Positions 1 through 7,529 of a DNA stretch of 13,738 nucleotides are shown one piece after another (the stretch's first letter is position 1; each line of letters begins with the position of its first letter). A model generated the notes under the pieces. The model was not told where the DNA came from. It worked only from the letters and a program-made list of their open reading frames with translations, and made no database searches. Origin of the DNA: Mageeibacillus sp. UBA1255 (GTDB taxonomy: Bacteria; Bacillota; Clostridia; UBA1212; UBA1255); assembly GCA_002308795.1 (NCBI GenBank), contig DBVV01000024.1:1-13738 (forward strand). The letters are read 5' to 3'. A program made the position numbers and the translations under genes.

Positions 1-64
1 CGGAGCATCCTCAATTGTCTAAAAAATCACGGAAACAGGAAAAGAGCCCCCGAAGCAGAAATAT

Positions 65-93
65 TTGCACTTCCTGCGCGCAAGTGCTATAAT
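65..93 (+). promoter_or_regulatory. Sigma-70-type promoter of the symporter gene
   Basis: TTGCAC (65-70) and a perfect TATAAT (88-93) are separated by 17 bases, and TGC just before the -10 makes it an extended -10 element. It points at the symporter, whose AGGAGG ribosome site is at 136-141. The expected transcript start is near 100, giving a leader of about 50 bases. An inverted repeat (GCACTT 67-72, AAGTGC 82-87) fills the spacer. Seen directly; activity is inferred. Confidence 0.85.
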
Positions 94-149
94 CCTGAAT
101 AATTCAATATTAACGACAGCTTGCAGTCACTTTTTAGGAGGATGGTAGA

Positions 150-1670
150 ATGGTAGTAAAGATTGCGTGCATCGTAGTATTTGCCGCGGTGACGGTCCTG
201 ATAGGCGTCATCAGCAGCAAAAAAGTCAAAGGCGTAGGAGACTTCGTACTGGGCGGCAGAAACGTTGGCCCCTGGTTCTCCGCATTCGCGTTCGGAACAT
301 CATACTTTTCAGCAGTTATATTTGTCGGCTATGCCGGACGGTTCGGATGGAACTACGGCGTTTCAGCGACGTGGATCGGACTTGCCAACGCACTCGTAGG
401 AAGCTGCCTGGCATGGATCGTGCTCGGCCGCAGAACGAGGGTCATGACCAAGCACCTTGACACTTCCACGATGCCTGAATTTTTCGAAAAACGGTATAAC
501 AGCAAGGCGCTGAAACTGGCGGCGGCGATCATAATCTTCGTATTTCTGGTCCCGTATTCGGCATCGATCTACAAAGGATTGTCCGGGATATTCGAGATGG
601 CGTTCAACATCAAATTTGAATATTGCATAATCGCTATGGCTGTACTTACGGCCGTATACGTCATTTTAGGCGGATACGTCGCGGCGGCGCTCAACGATTT
701 CATACAGGGCATCGTGATGCTCATAGGCATCACGGTCGTCGTTGTCTCCGTGCTTTCGGGCAAAGGCGGATTTACTGCGGCACTGGTCGAACTCTCTAAA
801 AAGACTGCGGATTCAGCGAACGGTATGAACGGAGCGTTTATTTCATTCTTCGGACCAGATCCGTTAGGACTCCTCGGAGTAATGATACTTACGAGCCTCG
901 GCACGTGGGGCCTGCCTCAGATGGTACACAAATTCTACTCGATAAGCGACGAAAAGGCCATCAGGAAGGGCACGATAATATCCACGATATTCGCAATAGT
1001 CGTGGCCGGCGGATCATACTTTATGGGCGGATTCGGACGGCTGTACGTTGACGCAAACGAAGCGGGGGCTCCGGTGAGCGGTTTCGACGGTATCGTGCCG
1101 TCAATGCTTTCCGGAACGCTTTCCGACCTGATGATCGGAATAATCGTCGTACTGGTATTGTCCGCGTCGATGTCAACGCTTTCTTCGCTTGTTATTTCTT
1201 CGGCCTCGACCGTCACGCTTGACCTCATCAAGGGCTTCTTCGCTCCTAAAATGAGTGAAAAGAAGCAGATGTGGACGATACGCATACTCTGCGCGTTCTT
1301 CATCGTACTGTCCGTAGTGCTCGCGATGGATAAAGGTTCGCTGATCTCCAACCTGATGGCTATTTCGTGGGGCGCACTGGCGGGTGCATTCCTGGCCCCG
1401 TTCATGTACGGCCTGTTCAGCAAGCGGATAACGAAAGCCGCTGTCTGGGTGAGCTTCGTCGCAGGCGTCGGACTTGTGGTAGTGAATCTGTTTGTAAAAT
1501 TTGTTGACGGGACAATGGCAGGTGCGATGGCTATGGTCGGTACGCTGATCATCGTTCCGCTGGTGAGTCTTATCACGCCTCGCCTTAATAAGGAGCACGT
1601 GGACCATTGCTTCTCCTGCTACGATGAGAAGGTCGAGGCAAAAGTGACACACTCGCTCACCGACCTGTGA
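150..1670 (+). CDS. Sodium:solute symporter (SSS family)
   Basis: A 506-residue integral membrane transporter that should couple substrate uptake to a sodium (or proton) gradient. The protein is strongly hydrophobic, with about 13 likely membrane helices, the usual size and count for the SSS family (PutP, PanF, SGLT relatives). Family marks include DFVLGGRNVGPW (31-42), just ahead of the first core helix with AFAFGTSYFSA; the signature GGYVAAALNDFIQG (174-187); the loop GLPQMVHKFYS (254-264); and the Ser/Thr-rich helix LSASMSTLSSLVISSAST (337-354), where the sodium site lies in characterised members. The short C-terminal tail holds a C-x2-C pair (487, 490) whose role is unknown. ATG 150 is chosen because AGGAGG sits 8 bases upstream. 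The iorA gene follows 120 bases later with its own promoter, so co-regulation is possible but not shown. The substrate cannot be read from sequence; amino acid, pantothenate or carboxylate transport are all possible. Confidence 0.9.
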   Translation: MVVKIACIVVFAAVTVLIGVISSKKVKGVGDFVLGGRNVGPWFSAFAFGTSYFSAVIFVGYAGRFGWNYGVSATWIGLANALVGSCLAWIVLGRRTRVMTKHLDTSTMPEFFEKRYNSKALKLAAAIIIFVFLVPYSASIYKGLSGIFEMAFNIKFEYCIIAMAVLTAVYVILGGYVAAALNDFIQGIVMLIGITVVVVSVLSGKGGFTAALVELSKKTADSANGMNGAFISFFGPDPLGLLGVMILTSLGTWGLPQMVHKFYSISDEKAIRKGTIISTIFAIVVAGGSYFMGGFGRLYVDANEAGAPVSGFDGIVPSMLSGTLSDLMIGIIVVLVLSASMSTLSSLVISSASTVTLDLIKGFFAPKMSEKKQMWTIRILCAFFIVLSVVLAMDKGSLISNLMAISWGALAGAFLAPFMYGLFSKRITKAAVWVSFVAGVGLVVVNLFVKFVDGTMAGAMAMVGTLIIVPLVSLITPRLNKEHVDHCFSCYDEKVEAKVTHSLTDL

Positions 1671-1692
1671 CCGGATGCAGTCATCTGCGCAG

Positions 1693-1722
1693 TTGTTTTA
1701 AAGCCCTTGAGGGTGCTATAAT
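1693..1722 (+). promoter_or_regulatory. Promoter of iorAB
   Basis: TTGTTT (1693-1698) and a perfect TATAAT (1717-1722) are 18 bases apart, with TGC immediately before the -10, the same TGCTATAAT extended element seen upstream of the symporter. The transcript should start near 1729, at the base of the leader hairpin. The -35 is weak, as is common with extended -10 promoters. Confidence 0.75.
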
Positions 1723-1726
1723 CATA

Positions 1727-1781
1727 CGGAATGCCGGGCCTGCCGCCTTTCGGGCGGCAATGCTCCGGCAGTTCCGGGAGG
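1727..1781 (+). promoter_or_regulatory. Structured leader of iorA ending at its ribosome site
   Basis: Almost the whole untranslated leader folds on itself. CGGAA (1727-1731) pairs with TTCCG (1772-1776), TGCCGG (1732-1737) with CCGGCA (1765-1770), and an inner perfect 7-bp stem pairs TGCCGCC (1741-1747) with GGCGGCA (1753-1759) over loop TTTCG. Only a one-base bulge (1771) and small internal loops interrupt it. The ribosome site GGGAGG (1776-1781) begins at the last paired base. There is no T-tract after the hairpin, so it is not an intrinsic terminator. It may stabilise the 5' end of the message or modulate translation. Confidence 0.65.
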
Positions 1782-1790
1782 ATGTTTAAT

Positions 1791-3596
1791 ATGAAAGAAT
1801 TATTGCTGGGAAACGAAGCGGTAGCACGCGGCGCATGGGAGGCCGGAGTACACGTTGTCTCCTCATATCCGGGCACGCCGAGCACCGAAATAACCGAAAC
1901 GCTCGCGAAACTGAGCAGCGTTTACTGCGAGTGGTCGCCGAACGAAAAAGTCAGTGCCGAGGTCGCGATAGGTGCGGCAATAGGCGGCGGGCGGTCAATG
2001 TGCTGTATGAAGCACGTCGGGCTCAACGTCGCGGCCGATCCGCTTTTTACGGCGTCGTATACGGGCGTAAATGGCGGTCTGGTCTTTGCTGTCGCGGATG
2101 ATCCGGGGCTTTTCAGTTCGCAGAACGACCAGGACTCGCGCTTCTATGCATTGTCCGCGCACGTACCCATGCTGGAACCGTCCGACAGCTCCGAATGCTA
2201 CGAATTTGCGAAAAAAGCGTTCGAACTCAGCGAAAAATACGACACGCCGGTAATACTTAGATTGACCACACGCGTATCGCACTCGAGGAGCCCGGTGGAA
2301 GTCGGGGAGAGAAAAATCGTTCCCAAAAAGCCGTACGTGAAAGATATACAGAAATACGTCATGATGCCCGGCATGGCAAAAAAGCGCCAGGCGATAGTGA
2401 AAGAGCGCGACAAGATCATGTCCGAAGAAGCCGATAAATGGGTAAAGCTGGACAATCCCGGCCGCAAGCTCGGAATAATCACTTCGGGCATATGCTACCA
2501 GTACGTCCGCGAAGTATTTCCCGATGCGTCGATCCTTAAACTCGGCATGATATACCCGCTTCCCGAGAAGGCGATCAAGGAATTCGCGGCGTCTGTCGAA
2601 GAACTCATCGTCGTGGAAGAACTCGAACCTTATATCGAGAACTACGTAAGGCAGCTCGGCATAGCGTACGTCGAAGGGAAAAAGTATTTCACGCCCCTAG
2701 GCGAACTCGGAACGGAAAAGATCAGACAGTCGTACTACGGCACGAAAACACCCGCTGCAGAACCGGCAGAAGGATCCGGACTGAAACCGGAAGACGCGCC
2801 GATGAGACCGCCCACGATGTGCCCCGGCTGTCCGCACAGAGGCGTATTTTACACGCTCTCGCAGCTGAAATTAAGAGTGACCGGCGACATAGGCTGCTAC
2901 ACGCTCGGCGCGGCTGCTCCGTATAAGGCGATGGATGCGTGCATCTGCATGGGCGCTTCGATTGGAATGTCGCACGGCATGGAAAAGGCGGAAGGCGTGG
3001 CAAGAGCAGAAGCCGGAGAGGCGGACAAAGTCTCCGACGGCATCCGCGGCACGGTTGCAGTGATAGGAGATTCGACGTTCGTCCACTCAGGCATCACCGG
3101 GCTGGTCAATATCGTGTACAATAAAGGCGCTTCTACGGTCATCATCCTCGATAACTCGATCACAGGCATGACGGGCCATCAGCAGAATCCCACGACGGGT
3201 AAAACGATCCGCATGGAGGACACGTACCCGATCGATCTCACACAGCTGTGCAAGGCCGTGGGCGTGAACCGCGTGCGCGTGGAAGATCCGTTCGATCTTA
3301 AGAAGTTTAAGGCGGCGGTGCTCGAGGAGATAGCCGCGGAAGAACCGTCCGTGATCATCGCCAGGAGGCCGTGCGTGCTGTTAAAGGGCGTTAATTACGG
3401 AAAACCTGTCTTTGTAGATGAAGATAAATGCCGTAAATGCGGCGCATGTATGAGGCTGGGGTGTCCCGCGATCCTGAAGACCGCGGAGGGATACGCTAAG
3501 GTAGACCGCTCGCTCTGCACCGGCTGTGAATTCTGCGTCCAGATGTGCGCGTTCGGCGCGATCGGCAAAAAGACGGAAGGCGGGGACAATAAATGA
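1791..3596 (+). CDS. iorA: Indolepyruvate ferredoxin oxidoreductase, alpha subunit
   Basis: The 601-residue catalytic subunit of a thiamine-diphosphate and iron-sulfur enzyme that oxidatively decarboxylates arylpyruvates (indolepyruvate, phenylpyruvate) to aryl-acetyl-CoA while reducing ferredoxin, in the cytoplasm of anaerobes. The N-terminus GNEAVARGAWEAG with SSYPGTPSTEI is the 2-oxoacid oxidoreductase pyrimidine-binding part. CPGCPHRG and GDIGCYTLG (365-373), then GDSTF (426-430) and LDNSITGMTGHQ, form the thiamine-diphosphate region. The C-terminus carries two cluster motifs: C-x2-C-x2-C-x4-CP from residue 547 (the unusual spacing known for IorA) and C-x2-C-x2-C-x3-C from 576. ATG 1791 is preferred over the in-frame ATG 1782, because GGGAGG (1776-1781) lies 9 bases before the former and touches the latter. 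The gene overlaps iorB by four bases. Length fits the family. The exact 2-oxoacid preference is not readable from sequence. Confidence 0.95.
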   Translation: MKELLLGNEAVARGAWEAGVHVVSSYPGTPSTEITETLAKLSSVYCEWSPNEKVSAEVAIGAAIGGGRSMCCMKHVGLNVAADPLFTASYTGVNGGLVFAVADDPGLFSSQNDQDSRFYALSAHVPMLEPSDSSECYEFAKKAFELSEKYDTPVILRLTTRVSHSRSPVEVGERKIVPKKPYVKDIQKYVMMPGMAKKRQAIVKERDKIMSEEADKWVKLDNPGRKLGIITSGICYQYVREVFPDASILKLGMIYPLPEKAIKEFAASVEELIVVEELEPYIENYVRQLGIAYVEGKKYFTPLGELGTEKIRQSYYGTKTPAAEPAEGSGLKPEDAPMRPPTMCPGCPHRGVFYTLSQLKLRVTGDIGCYTLGAAAPYKAMDACICMGASIGMSHGMEKAEGVARAEAGEADKVSDGIRGTVAVIGDSTFVHSGITGLVNIVYNKGASTVIILDNSITGMTGHQQNPTTGKTIRMEDTYPIDLTQLCKAVGVNRVRVEDPFDLKKFKAAVLEEIAAEEPSVIIARRPCVLLKGVNYGKPVFVDEDKCRKCGACMRLGCPAILKTAEGYAKVDRSLCTGCEFCVQMCAFGAIGKKTEGGDNK

Positions 3597-4180
3597 AACA
3601 GGATTCTCTTAATATTTTGATAATCGGCGTAGGCGGGCAGGGAACGCTTTTAGCGTCAAGATTTCTCGGCGACGTTGCCCTCCGGCTCGGCAGGGACGTT
3701 AAAGTTTCCGAGGTGCACGGCATGTCACAGCGCGGCGGAAGCGTTGAGACGTGTGTGAGGATCGGGGAGAACGTAGCATCTCCGATAATTGACCGCGGAA
3801 TGGCCGACGTTGTCCTCTCGTTCGAAAGCGTCGAGGCGCTGAGGGCGCTCGAATATCTGAAGCCCGGCGGTACCGTCATAATGAACACGCAGGAGATCCT
3901 TCCGATGCCGGTCATTTCCGGCGCGGCAGTTTATCCGGACAACGTTCCGGCGCGGCTTTCCGGCGGCAATTTCCGCGTCATCGCGCTGGATGCGTTGTCG
4001 ATCGCCGAAAAGTGCGGGAGCGCGAAGTGCGTGAACGTGGTGCTGCTGGGAGTATTGTCCGCGGTGATTTCCGGGATCGCACCTGACGTGTGGAGACAGA
4101 GCCTCGAGAGCGTTGTCCCGGCAAAACTTCTCGATACTAACAGGCGCGCGTTTGAAGAAGGGCGAAAGGCCGCGGAGTGA
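3593..4180 (+). CDS. iorB: Indolepyruvate ferredoxin oxidoreductase, beta subunit
   Basis: A 195-residue partner of IorA. It is the 2-oxoacid ferredoxin oxidoreductase gamma-type domain, thought to help bind CoA and to complete the active enzyme. Seen in the protein: the nucleotide-fold start LIIGVGGQGTLLASR (glycine cluster 12-17) and the family block EVHGMSQRGGSVETCVRIG (40-58). The start codon overlaps the iorA stop (ATGA, 3593-3596), a classic sign of translational coupling and equal production of the two subunits. The local ribosome site (GGCGGGG) is only moderate, which fits coupling. Size is normal for the family. No coding sequence lies between it and the ybaB promoter. Confidence 0.95.
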   Translation: MKQDSLNILIIGVGGQGTLLASRFLGDVALRLGRDVKVSEVHGMSQRGGSVETCVRIGENVASPIIDRGMADVVLSFESVEALRALEYLKPGGTVIMNTQEILPMPVISGAAVYPDNVPARLSGGNFRVIALDALSIAEKCGSAKCVNVVLLGVLSAVISGIAPDVWRQSLESVVPAKLLDTNRRAFEEGRKAAE

Positions 4181-4201
4181 TCAATTAGTGAATCACGCGG
4201 C
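4169..4201 (+). other. Hairpin overlapping the iorB stop codon, possible weak terminator
   Basis: GCCGCG (4169-4174) pairs with CGCGGC (4196-4201) and TGAT (4178-4181) with ATCA (4192-4195), leaving a three-base bulge and a ten-base loop. No T-tract follows, so it is a poor intrinsic terminator; it may protect the 3' end or pause polymerase. Confidence 0.3.
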
Positions 4202-4220
4202 TGCGCCATTCGCGGAGTTG

Positions 4221-4249
4221 TTGCATAAAAAGGCGGGTTACTGTATAAT
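4221..4249 (+). promoter_or_regulatory. Promoter of ybaB-recR
   Basis: TTGCAT (4221-4226), a 17-base spacer, and a perfect TATAAT (4244-4249). The start of transcription should be near 4256, leaving a leader of about 30 bases that holds the ribosome site GGAGGG (4273-4278). It separates the repair pair from iorAB. Confidence 0.75.
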
Positions 4250-4284
4250 AACTGCATAAAAATAATTGCCCCGGAGGGTTTAGT

Positions 4285-4629
4285 ATGTCTAAAGGATTCA
4301 GAGGCGGCTTCGGCCAGAAGAGCGGCGGCGGAACGAATATGCAGCGCATGATGCAGCAGGCTCAGCAGATGCAGCGAGAGATGGAAAAAGAGCAGGCCGA
4401 GCTGCAGGAAAAAGAATATGAAGGAAGCTCGGGCGGCGGAATGGTTAAAGTGACCATGAACGGCGCGCATAAAGTGATCGCCATAGAGATCAAACCGGAA
4501 GTCGTTGACCCCGACGACGTGGAAATGCTTCAGGATCTTATTGTCGCCGCCATGAATGAATGCGGTGAGAAAATCGACGCCGAAAGCAGCGAAAAGATGG
4601 GTAAATATACTCAGGGACTGCCATTCTAA
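4285..4629 (+). CDS. ybaB: Nucleoid-associated protein, YbaB/EbfC family
   Basis: A 114-residue DNA-binding protein of the YbaB/EbfC family; such proteins form dimers and bind DNA in the nucleoid. The N-terminus is glycine-rich (FRGGFGQKSGGG), followed by a long helix rich in Met, Gln and Glu (about 18-45) and the conserved core EGSSGGGMVKVTMNG, then IEIKPEVVDPDDVEMLQDLI and a C-terminal helix. Length and layout match the family, with a slightly extended glycine-rich N-terminus. ATG 4285 follows GGAGGG by six bases. recR starts 40 bases after its stop, the conserved ybaB-recR order; dnaX, often upstream, is absent here and iorB occupies that place. Confidence 0.95.
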   Translation: MSKGFRGGFGQKSGGGTNMQRMMQQAQQMQREMEKEQAELQEKEYEGSSGGGMVKVTMNGAHKVIAIEIKPEVVDPDDVEMLQDLIVAAMNECGEKIDAESSEKMGKYTQGLPF

Positions 4630-4669
4630 GACGCCGGAACGGGCCGATTTGACATTTCAAGGGTGATTT

Positions 4670-5266
4670 ATGAGCGTTTACGGTGCTTCAGTCACAAAAT
4701 TGATAGAAAAATTCGAGTCTTTGCCGGGAGTAGGCCATAAAAGCGCCGAAAGAATGGCATTTTTCCTTATGCGAAAAAGTGAAGATGAGGTCAGGGACTT
4801 CGCGCAGGCTATTTTCGACGCCAGAAAACAGCTGAAATTCTGCACGGTCTGTCAGAATATGTCGGATAAAGACACGTGCGACATATGCGCGAATCCTTCC
4901 AGAAACCACGGAGTCGTCTGCGTCGTCCAGGACCCGAAAGACGTGCAGGCCATAGAGCGGTCGCGCGAATTTGACGGCACGTATCACGTGCTTCACGGGA
5001 CGATATCTCCGATGAACGGGGTCGGGCCGAACGATATCCGTATCAAAGAACTGCTCGGAAGACTCGACGGAACGGTAAAAGAAGTTATTGTCGCCACGAA
5101 TTCCGACGTAGAAGGGGAGGCAACGGCAATGTATATTGCCCGCCTTATCAAGCCTTTAGGCGTTAAAGTTACGCGTATAGCCCGGGGCCTTCCGGTGGGC
5201 GGCGATCTGGAGTATGCGGATGACGTCACGCTCGGCGCGGCGCTGCAGCACAGAGTGGAAATATAG
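4670..5266 (+). CDS. recR: Recombination mediator protein RecR
   Basis: A 198-residue DNA repair protein that works with RecO (and RecF) to load RecA on single-stranded DNA at gaps; it acts as a ring-shaped DNA clamp. Visible domains in order: helix-hairpin-helix segment FESLPGVGHKSAERMAFFL (15-33); zinc-binding cysteines 58, 61, 70 and 73; Toprim domain with VVQDPKDVQAIE (85-96), HGTISPMNGVGP (109-120) and DVEGEATAMY (146-155); and the C-terminal block GLPVGGDLEYADDVTLGAAL. Length is exactly typical. The start follows AAGGGTG (4659-4665). It lies in an operon with ybaB and is followed by an intrinsic terminator. The usual NPTVEGEAT is here NSDVEGEAT, a minor variant. Confidence 0.97.
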   Translation: MSVYGASVTKLIEKFESLPGVGHKSAERMAFFLMRKSEDEVRDFAQAIFDARKQLKFCTVCQNMSDKDTCDICANPSRNHGVVCVVQDPKDVQAIERSREFDGTYHVLHGTISPMNGVGPNDIRIKELLGRLDGTVKEVIVATNSDVEGEATAMYIARLIKPLGVKVTRIARGLPVGGDLEYADDVTLGAALQHRVEI

Positions 5267-5287
5267 CGGAAAATGACGCAGAAGAAT

Positions 5288-5316
5288 ATTGCCCGGGCTC
5301 CGGGTAATTTCTTTTT
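5288..5316 (+). terminator. Intrinsic terminator after recR, in the leader of the next gene
   Basis: ATTGCCCGG (5288-5296) pairs with CCGGGTAAT (5300-5308), with one G-U pair, over a tight GCT loop, and is followed at once by TTCTTTTT (5309-5316). This is a canonical Rho-independent terminator for ybaB-recR. It ends 14 bases before the next start codon and directly abuts that gene's ribosome site (GGAAAGG 5317-5323), so there is no room for a promoter between them. The downstream gene must be read through it, which makes it a possible attenuator. Confidence 0.8.
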
Positions 5317-5330
5317 GGAAAGGTTCGGAT

Positions 5331-7454
5331 ATGAAACGATTTGAAATTCCGTACGAAATGAACGGGCGGCCGCTCAAACTGATACACAACTTCCCGTTCG
5401 GCATTGACGACAGCCGCGAAACACGCTGCGAGATAATTGACGCGACGCTCTCACGGCTGTACCGGCTCGGGTACGGCGGGTTCGTCACGAACGTTGACAC
5501 GCGCGAATATCTGGAGAACGCAGAAAACTGGGAATCGCTCAGGTACGCAGTCAGGCGCGGAAAAGAACTGGGCTTTCGCGTGTGGCTGTACGACGAGCAC
5601 GGCTACCCCAGCGGCGGCGCGGGCGGAATAACGCTCAGAGATCATCCGGAGTACGAGGCGAAGGCGCTCGTGGAAGTTACCGGAACGGGGCTGCCGGGTG
5701 AAACCGTCGAACTCGCGCTTCCCGCGGGACACGAAAAATTCATTTACCCCGAAGCCGGTAAGACGGCGCACGCAAAAGCAGACGCGAACGGAATTGCCCG
5801 CGCTTACGCGGTGAAGCGCCTTTATGAGGGAACTCACGCCGAACACAACGTGCACGAATCGCGCAGATATATCAACGTGCTTGATCCCGATGCGGTCAGG
5901 GCGTTCATTGACAATACATACGAGGCGTACCGCCGCGAGCTGGGCGCTCTTTTCAATGAAATAGAAGCGATTTTCACCGACGAGCCGTCGATAATGGCGG
6001 CATATCTGAACGCGGGACTGTACCCCGGAAGAGTGCGCGACGAATTTGACGACACTATGCCGCTCCTGCCGCTGGTTGTGTGGGACGACAGACTTCCTGA
6101 AAAATACACCGAGAAGTGGGGTGAGGAACTGCTCCCGCACCTTTGCGAGCTCTTCGGTGAGCCTGACGCCGCGAACAGGGTGACGCGCTTCAGATTTTTT
6201 TCGACGACCTCCGAAATGTACGAAAACGCTTTCTTCAAACAGCTCGGCGACTGGTGCGACGCCGCGGGCACGAACTTCTCCGGTCACGTGCTTCTGGAAG
6301 AAGAGTTGCTTCACCATCCGCTGTTTGAGGGCAATATTTTCCGCTTCATTTCTCATATGGGCATCCCCGGCATAGATATGCTGACAACGCTTCCCGACGG
6401 CATTCTGCGGCAGGCTCCCACGCCGAAACTCATTTCGTCCGCGGCGCATTGGCACGACCGGCACGGCGTCATGTCGGAGGTTTCCGCGCATATGCAGGGC
6501 GGCATAAAGCCCCCTCTGGGCGTCCGGGAAATGAAAGCCTCCGTAGCCCTCCAGCGGGCGCTCGGGGTAACGTATTTCCCCTCATATTACAGCGATACCG
6601 CGATTTCCGAGACTGAATTCCGCGAATTTTGTGAGTTTTCAGCCAATATCTGCCGCTTGCTCGAACCCGCGTCCGGCAGCCGGATCTCCGCTTTGGTTAA
6701 CCGCACGCTCCTCCTGTATCCGATCGAAGCCGCGTTTGCGTCGTCGTTCGGTTCGGGCGATCAGCTCGGGGTGCGCAGGCACTCGGACGACGAACGCCGG
6801 CTGGAGGCGTCGTGGCAGCTGCTGAACCGCGAACTTCTGCTGAGCGGGATCGGGTACGAATGCGTTGACGCCGGGTCGCTGCTGGAACCTGAAACGCAGA
6901 TCGGAGGGCGCGGGGTGTATCACGCCGGCAGCTGCTTCCGGGCGGTCGTGCTTCCGTATATGAATTTCGAGGCGGACAACGTGCGTAAGCTCACAGAGAA
7001 GCTGGCGCGGGCGGGCGTCATCACGGTACGGGACGAGGCGGGCACTCCGGAATCGGTAAAGGCCGCAGTCAATGCTTTACGCGCAATATTATCCGACAAA
7101 GAAGGGATCCTGCCGGACGGGACGTTTGCGGCCGCTCCGGTGAATGCTGCGGACGCCGACACGCCGCTCATAATCTCCGCCTTCTACGACACCCGGCATT
7201 TCAAACTCGCGTTTCTGCTGGTCAATTACACTTCCGCTCCGCTTAAAGGCACCGTCTCGCTGAACCTGCCGTCGTGCTGGACCGGCATCGGGCCCCAAAG
7301 CCACGCGGTCACAGTCGATCCGGACGACGGCATATTCAAGTGCTCATCCGGCAGTTTCACCGCCGTTACGCCCGATTCCGACAGAACGGACTACACTTTC
7401 TCGTTTGAGGCAGAGTTAAGGCCGATGGGCGCGCTGGTGGTCGGATTCAATTAA
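5331..7454 (+). CDS. Putative glycoside hydrolase, GH106-like TIM-barrel family
   Basis: A 707-residue protein with no signal peptide, so probably cytoplasmic. The N-terminal part looks like the catalytic barrel of GH106-type (alpha-L-rhamnosidase-like) enzymes: LGYGGFVTNV (46-55), VWLYDEHGYPSGGAGG (84-99), FTDEPS (215-220, acids D217 and E218), SGHVLLEEE (317-325), GIDML, and HGVMSEVSAH, whose E383 is a candidate catalytic acid. The middle has a Rossmann-like segment starting near LLLYPIEAAF (about 460-470) and running through VVLPYMNFEA (about 540), as in that family. The last 110 residues are beta-rich (LAFLLVNYTSAPLKGTVSL), probably a beta-sandwich. Full GH106 enzymes are usually larger, so this is a shorter, divergent relative. 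ATG 5331 with GGAAAGG is preferred to the upstream in-frame TTG 5289, which lies inside the terminator stem. Substrate is unknown. Family link is from motif recognition, not a search. Confidence 0.6.
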   Translation: MKRFEIPYEMNGRPLKLIHNFPFGIDDSRETRCEIIDATLSRLYRLGYGGFVTNVDTREYLENAENWESLRYAVRRGKELGFRVWLYDEHGYPSGGAGGITLRDHPEYEAKALVEVTGTGLPGETVELALPAGHEKFIYPEAGKTAHAKADANGIARAYAVKRLYEGTHAEHNVHESRRYINVLDPDAVRAFIDNTYEAYRRELGALFNEIEAIFTDEPSIMAAYLNAGLYPGRVRDEFDDTMPLLPLVVWDDRLPEKYTEKWGEELLPHLCELFGEPDAANRVTRFRFFSTTSEMYENAFFKQLGDWCDAAGTNFSGHVLLEEELLHHPLFEGNIFRFISHMGIPGIDMLTTLPDGILRQAPTPKLISSAAHWHDRHGVMSEVSAHMQGGIKPPLGVREMKASVALQRALGVTYFPSYYSDTAISETEFREFCEFSANICRLLEPASGSRISALVNRTLLLYPIEAAFASSFGSGDQLGVRRHSDDERRLEASWQLLNRELLLSGIGYECVDAGSLLEPETQIGGRGVYHAGSCFRAVVLPYMNFEADNVRKLTEKLARAGVITVRDEAGTPESVKAAVNALRAILSDKEGILPDGTFAAAPVNAADADTPLIISAFYDTRHFKLAFLLVNYTSAPLKGTVSLNLPSCWTGIGPQSHAVTVDPDDGIFKCSSGSFTAVTPDSDRTDYTFSFEAELRPMGALVVGFN

Positions 7455-7529
7455 GGCAAATATACAGAGGCCCGCGGCCGCACGGTTGATCGCGCCGGTC
7501 AGAGCCGGAAGATAAAAAAAGAGGTAAAC

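Noticed and set aside
1..64. The left edge, searched for the end of an upstream gene or a terminator.
   Set aside because: No reading frame with recognisable content and no convincing hairpin was seen.
1660..1700. A possible terminator after the symporter (GCAG/CTGC stem followed by TTGTTTT).
   Set aside because: The stem is only about four pairs and the T-rich part is offset and overlaps the iorA -35. Support is too weak.
1731..1790. An N-terminal extension of iorA from ATG 1731 or ATG 1782.
   Set aside because: ATG 1731 lies within the leader hairpin, and ATG 1782 directly touches the ribosome site. ATG 1791 has correct spacing and the family N-terminus MKELLLGN.
5289..5330. An upstream TTG start for the hydrolase.
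   Set aside because: It lies in the terminator stem, without a ribosome site. ATG 5331 has GGAAAGG seven bases upstream.
5451..6491. A 346-codon open frame on the minus strand opposite the glycoside hydrolase gene.
   Set aside because: It has no recognisable domain and lies wholly inside a gene with clear family motifs on the other strand.
7455..7529. The gap between hydrolase and HAD genes, with a GCGGCCGC palindrome.
   Set aside because: No T-tract, promoter or paired longer arms. It is probably just a GC-rich spacer.
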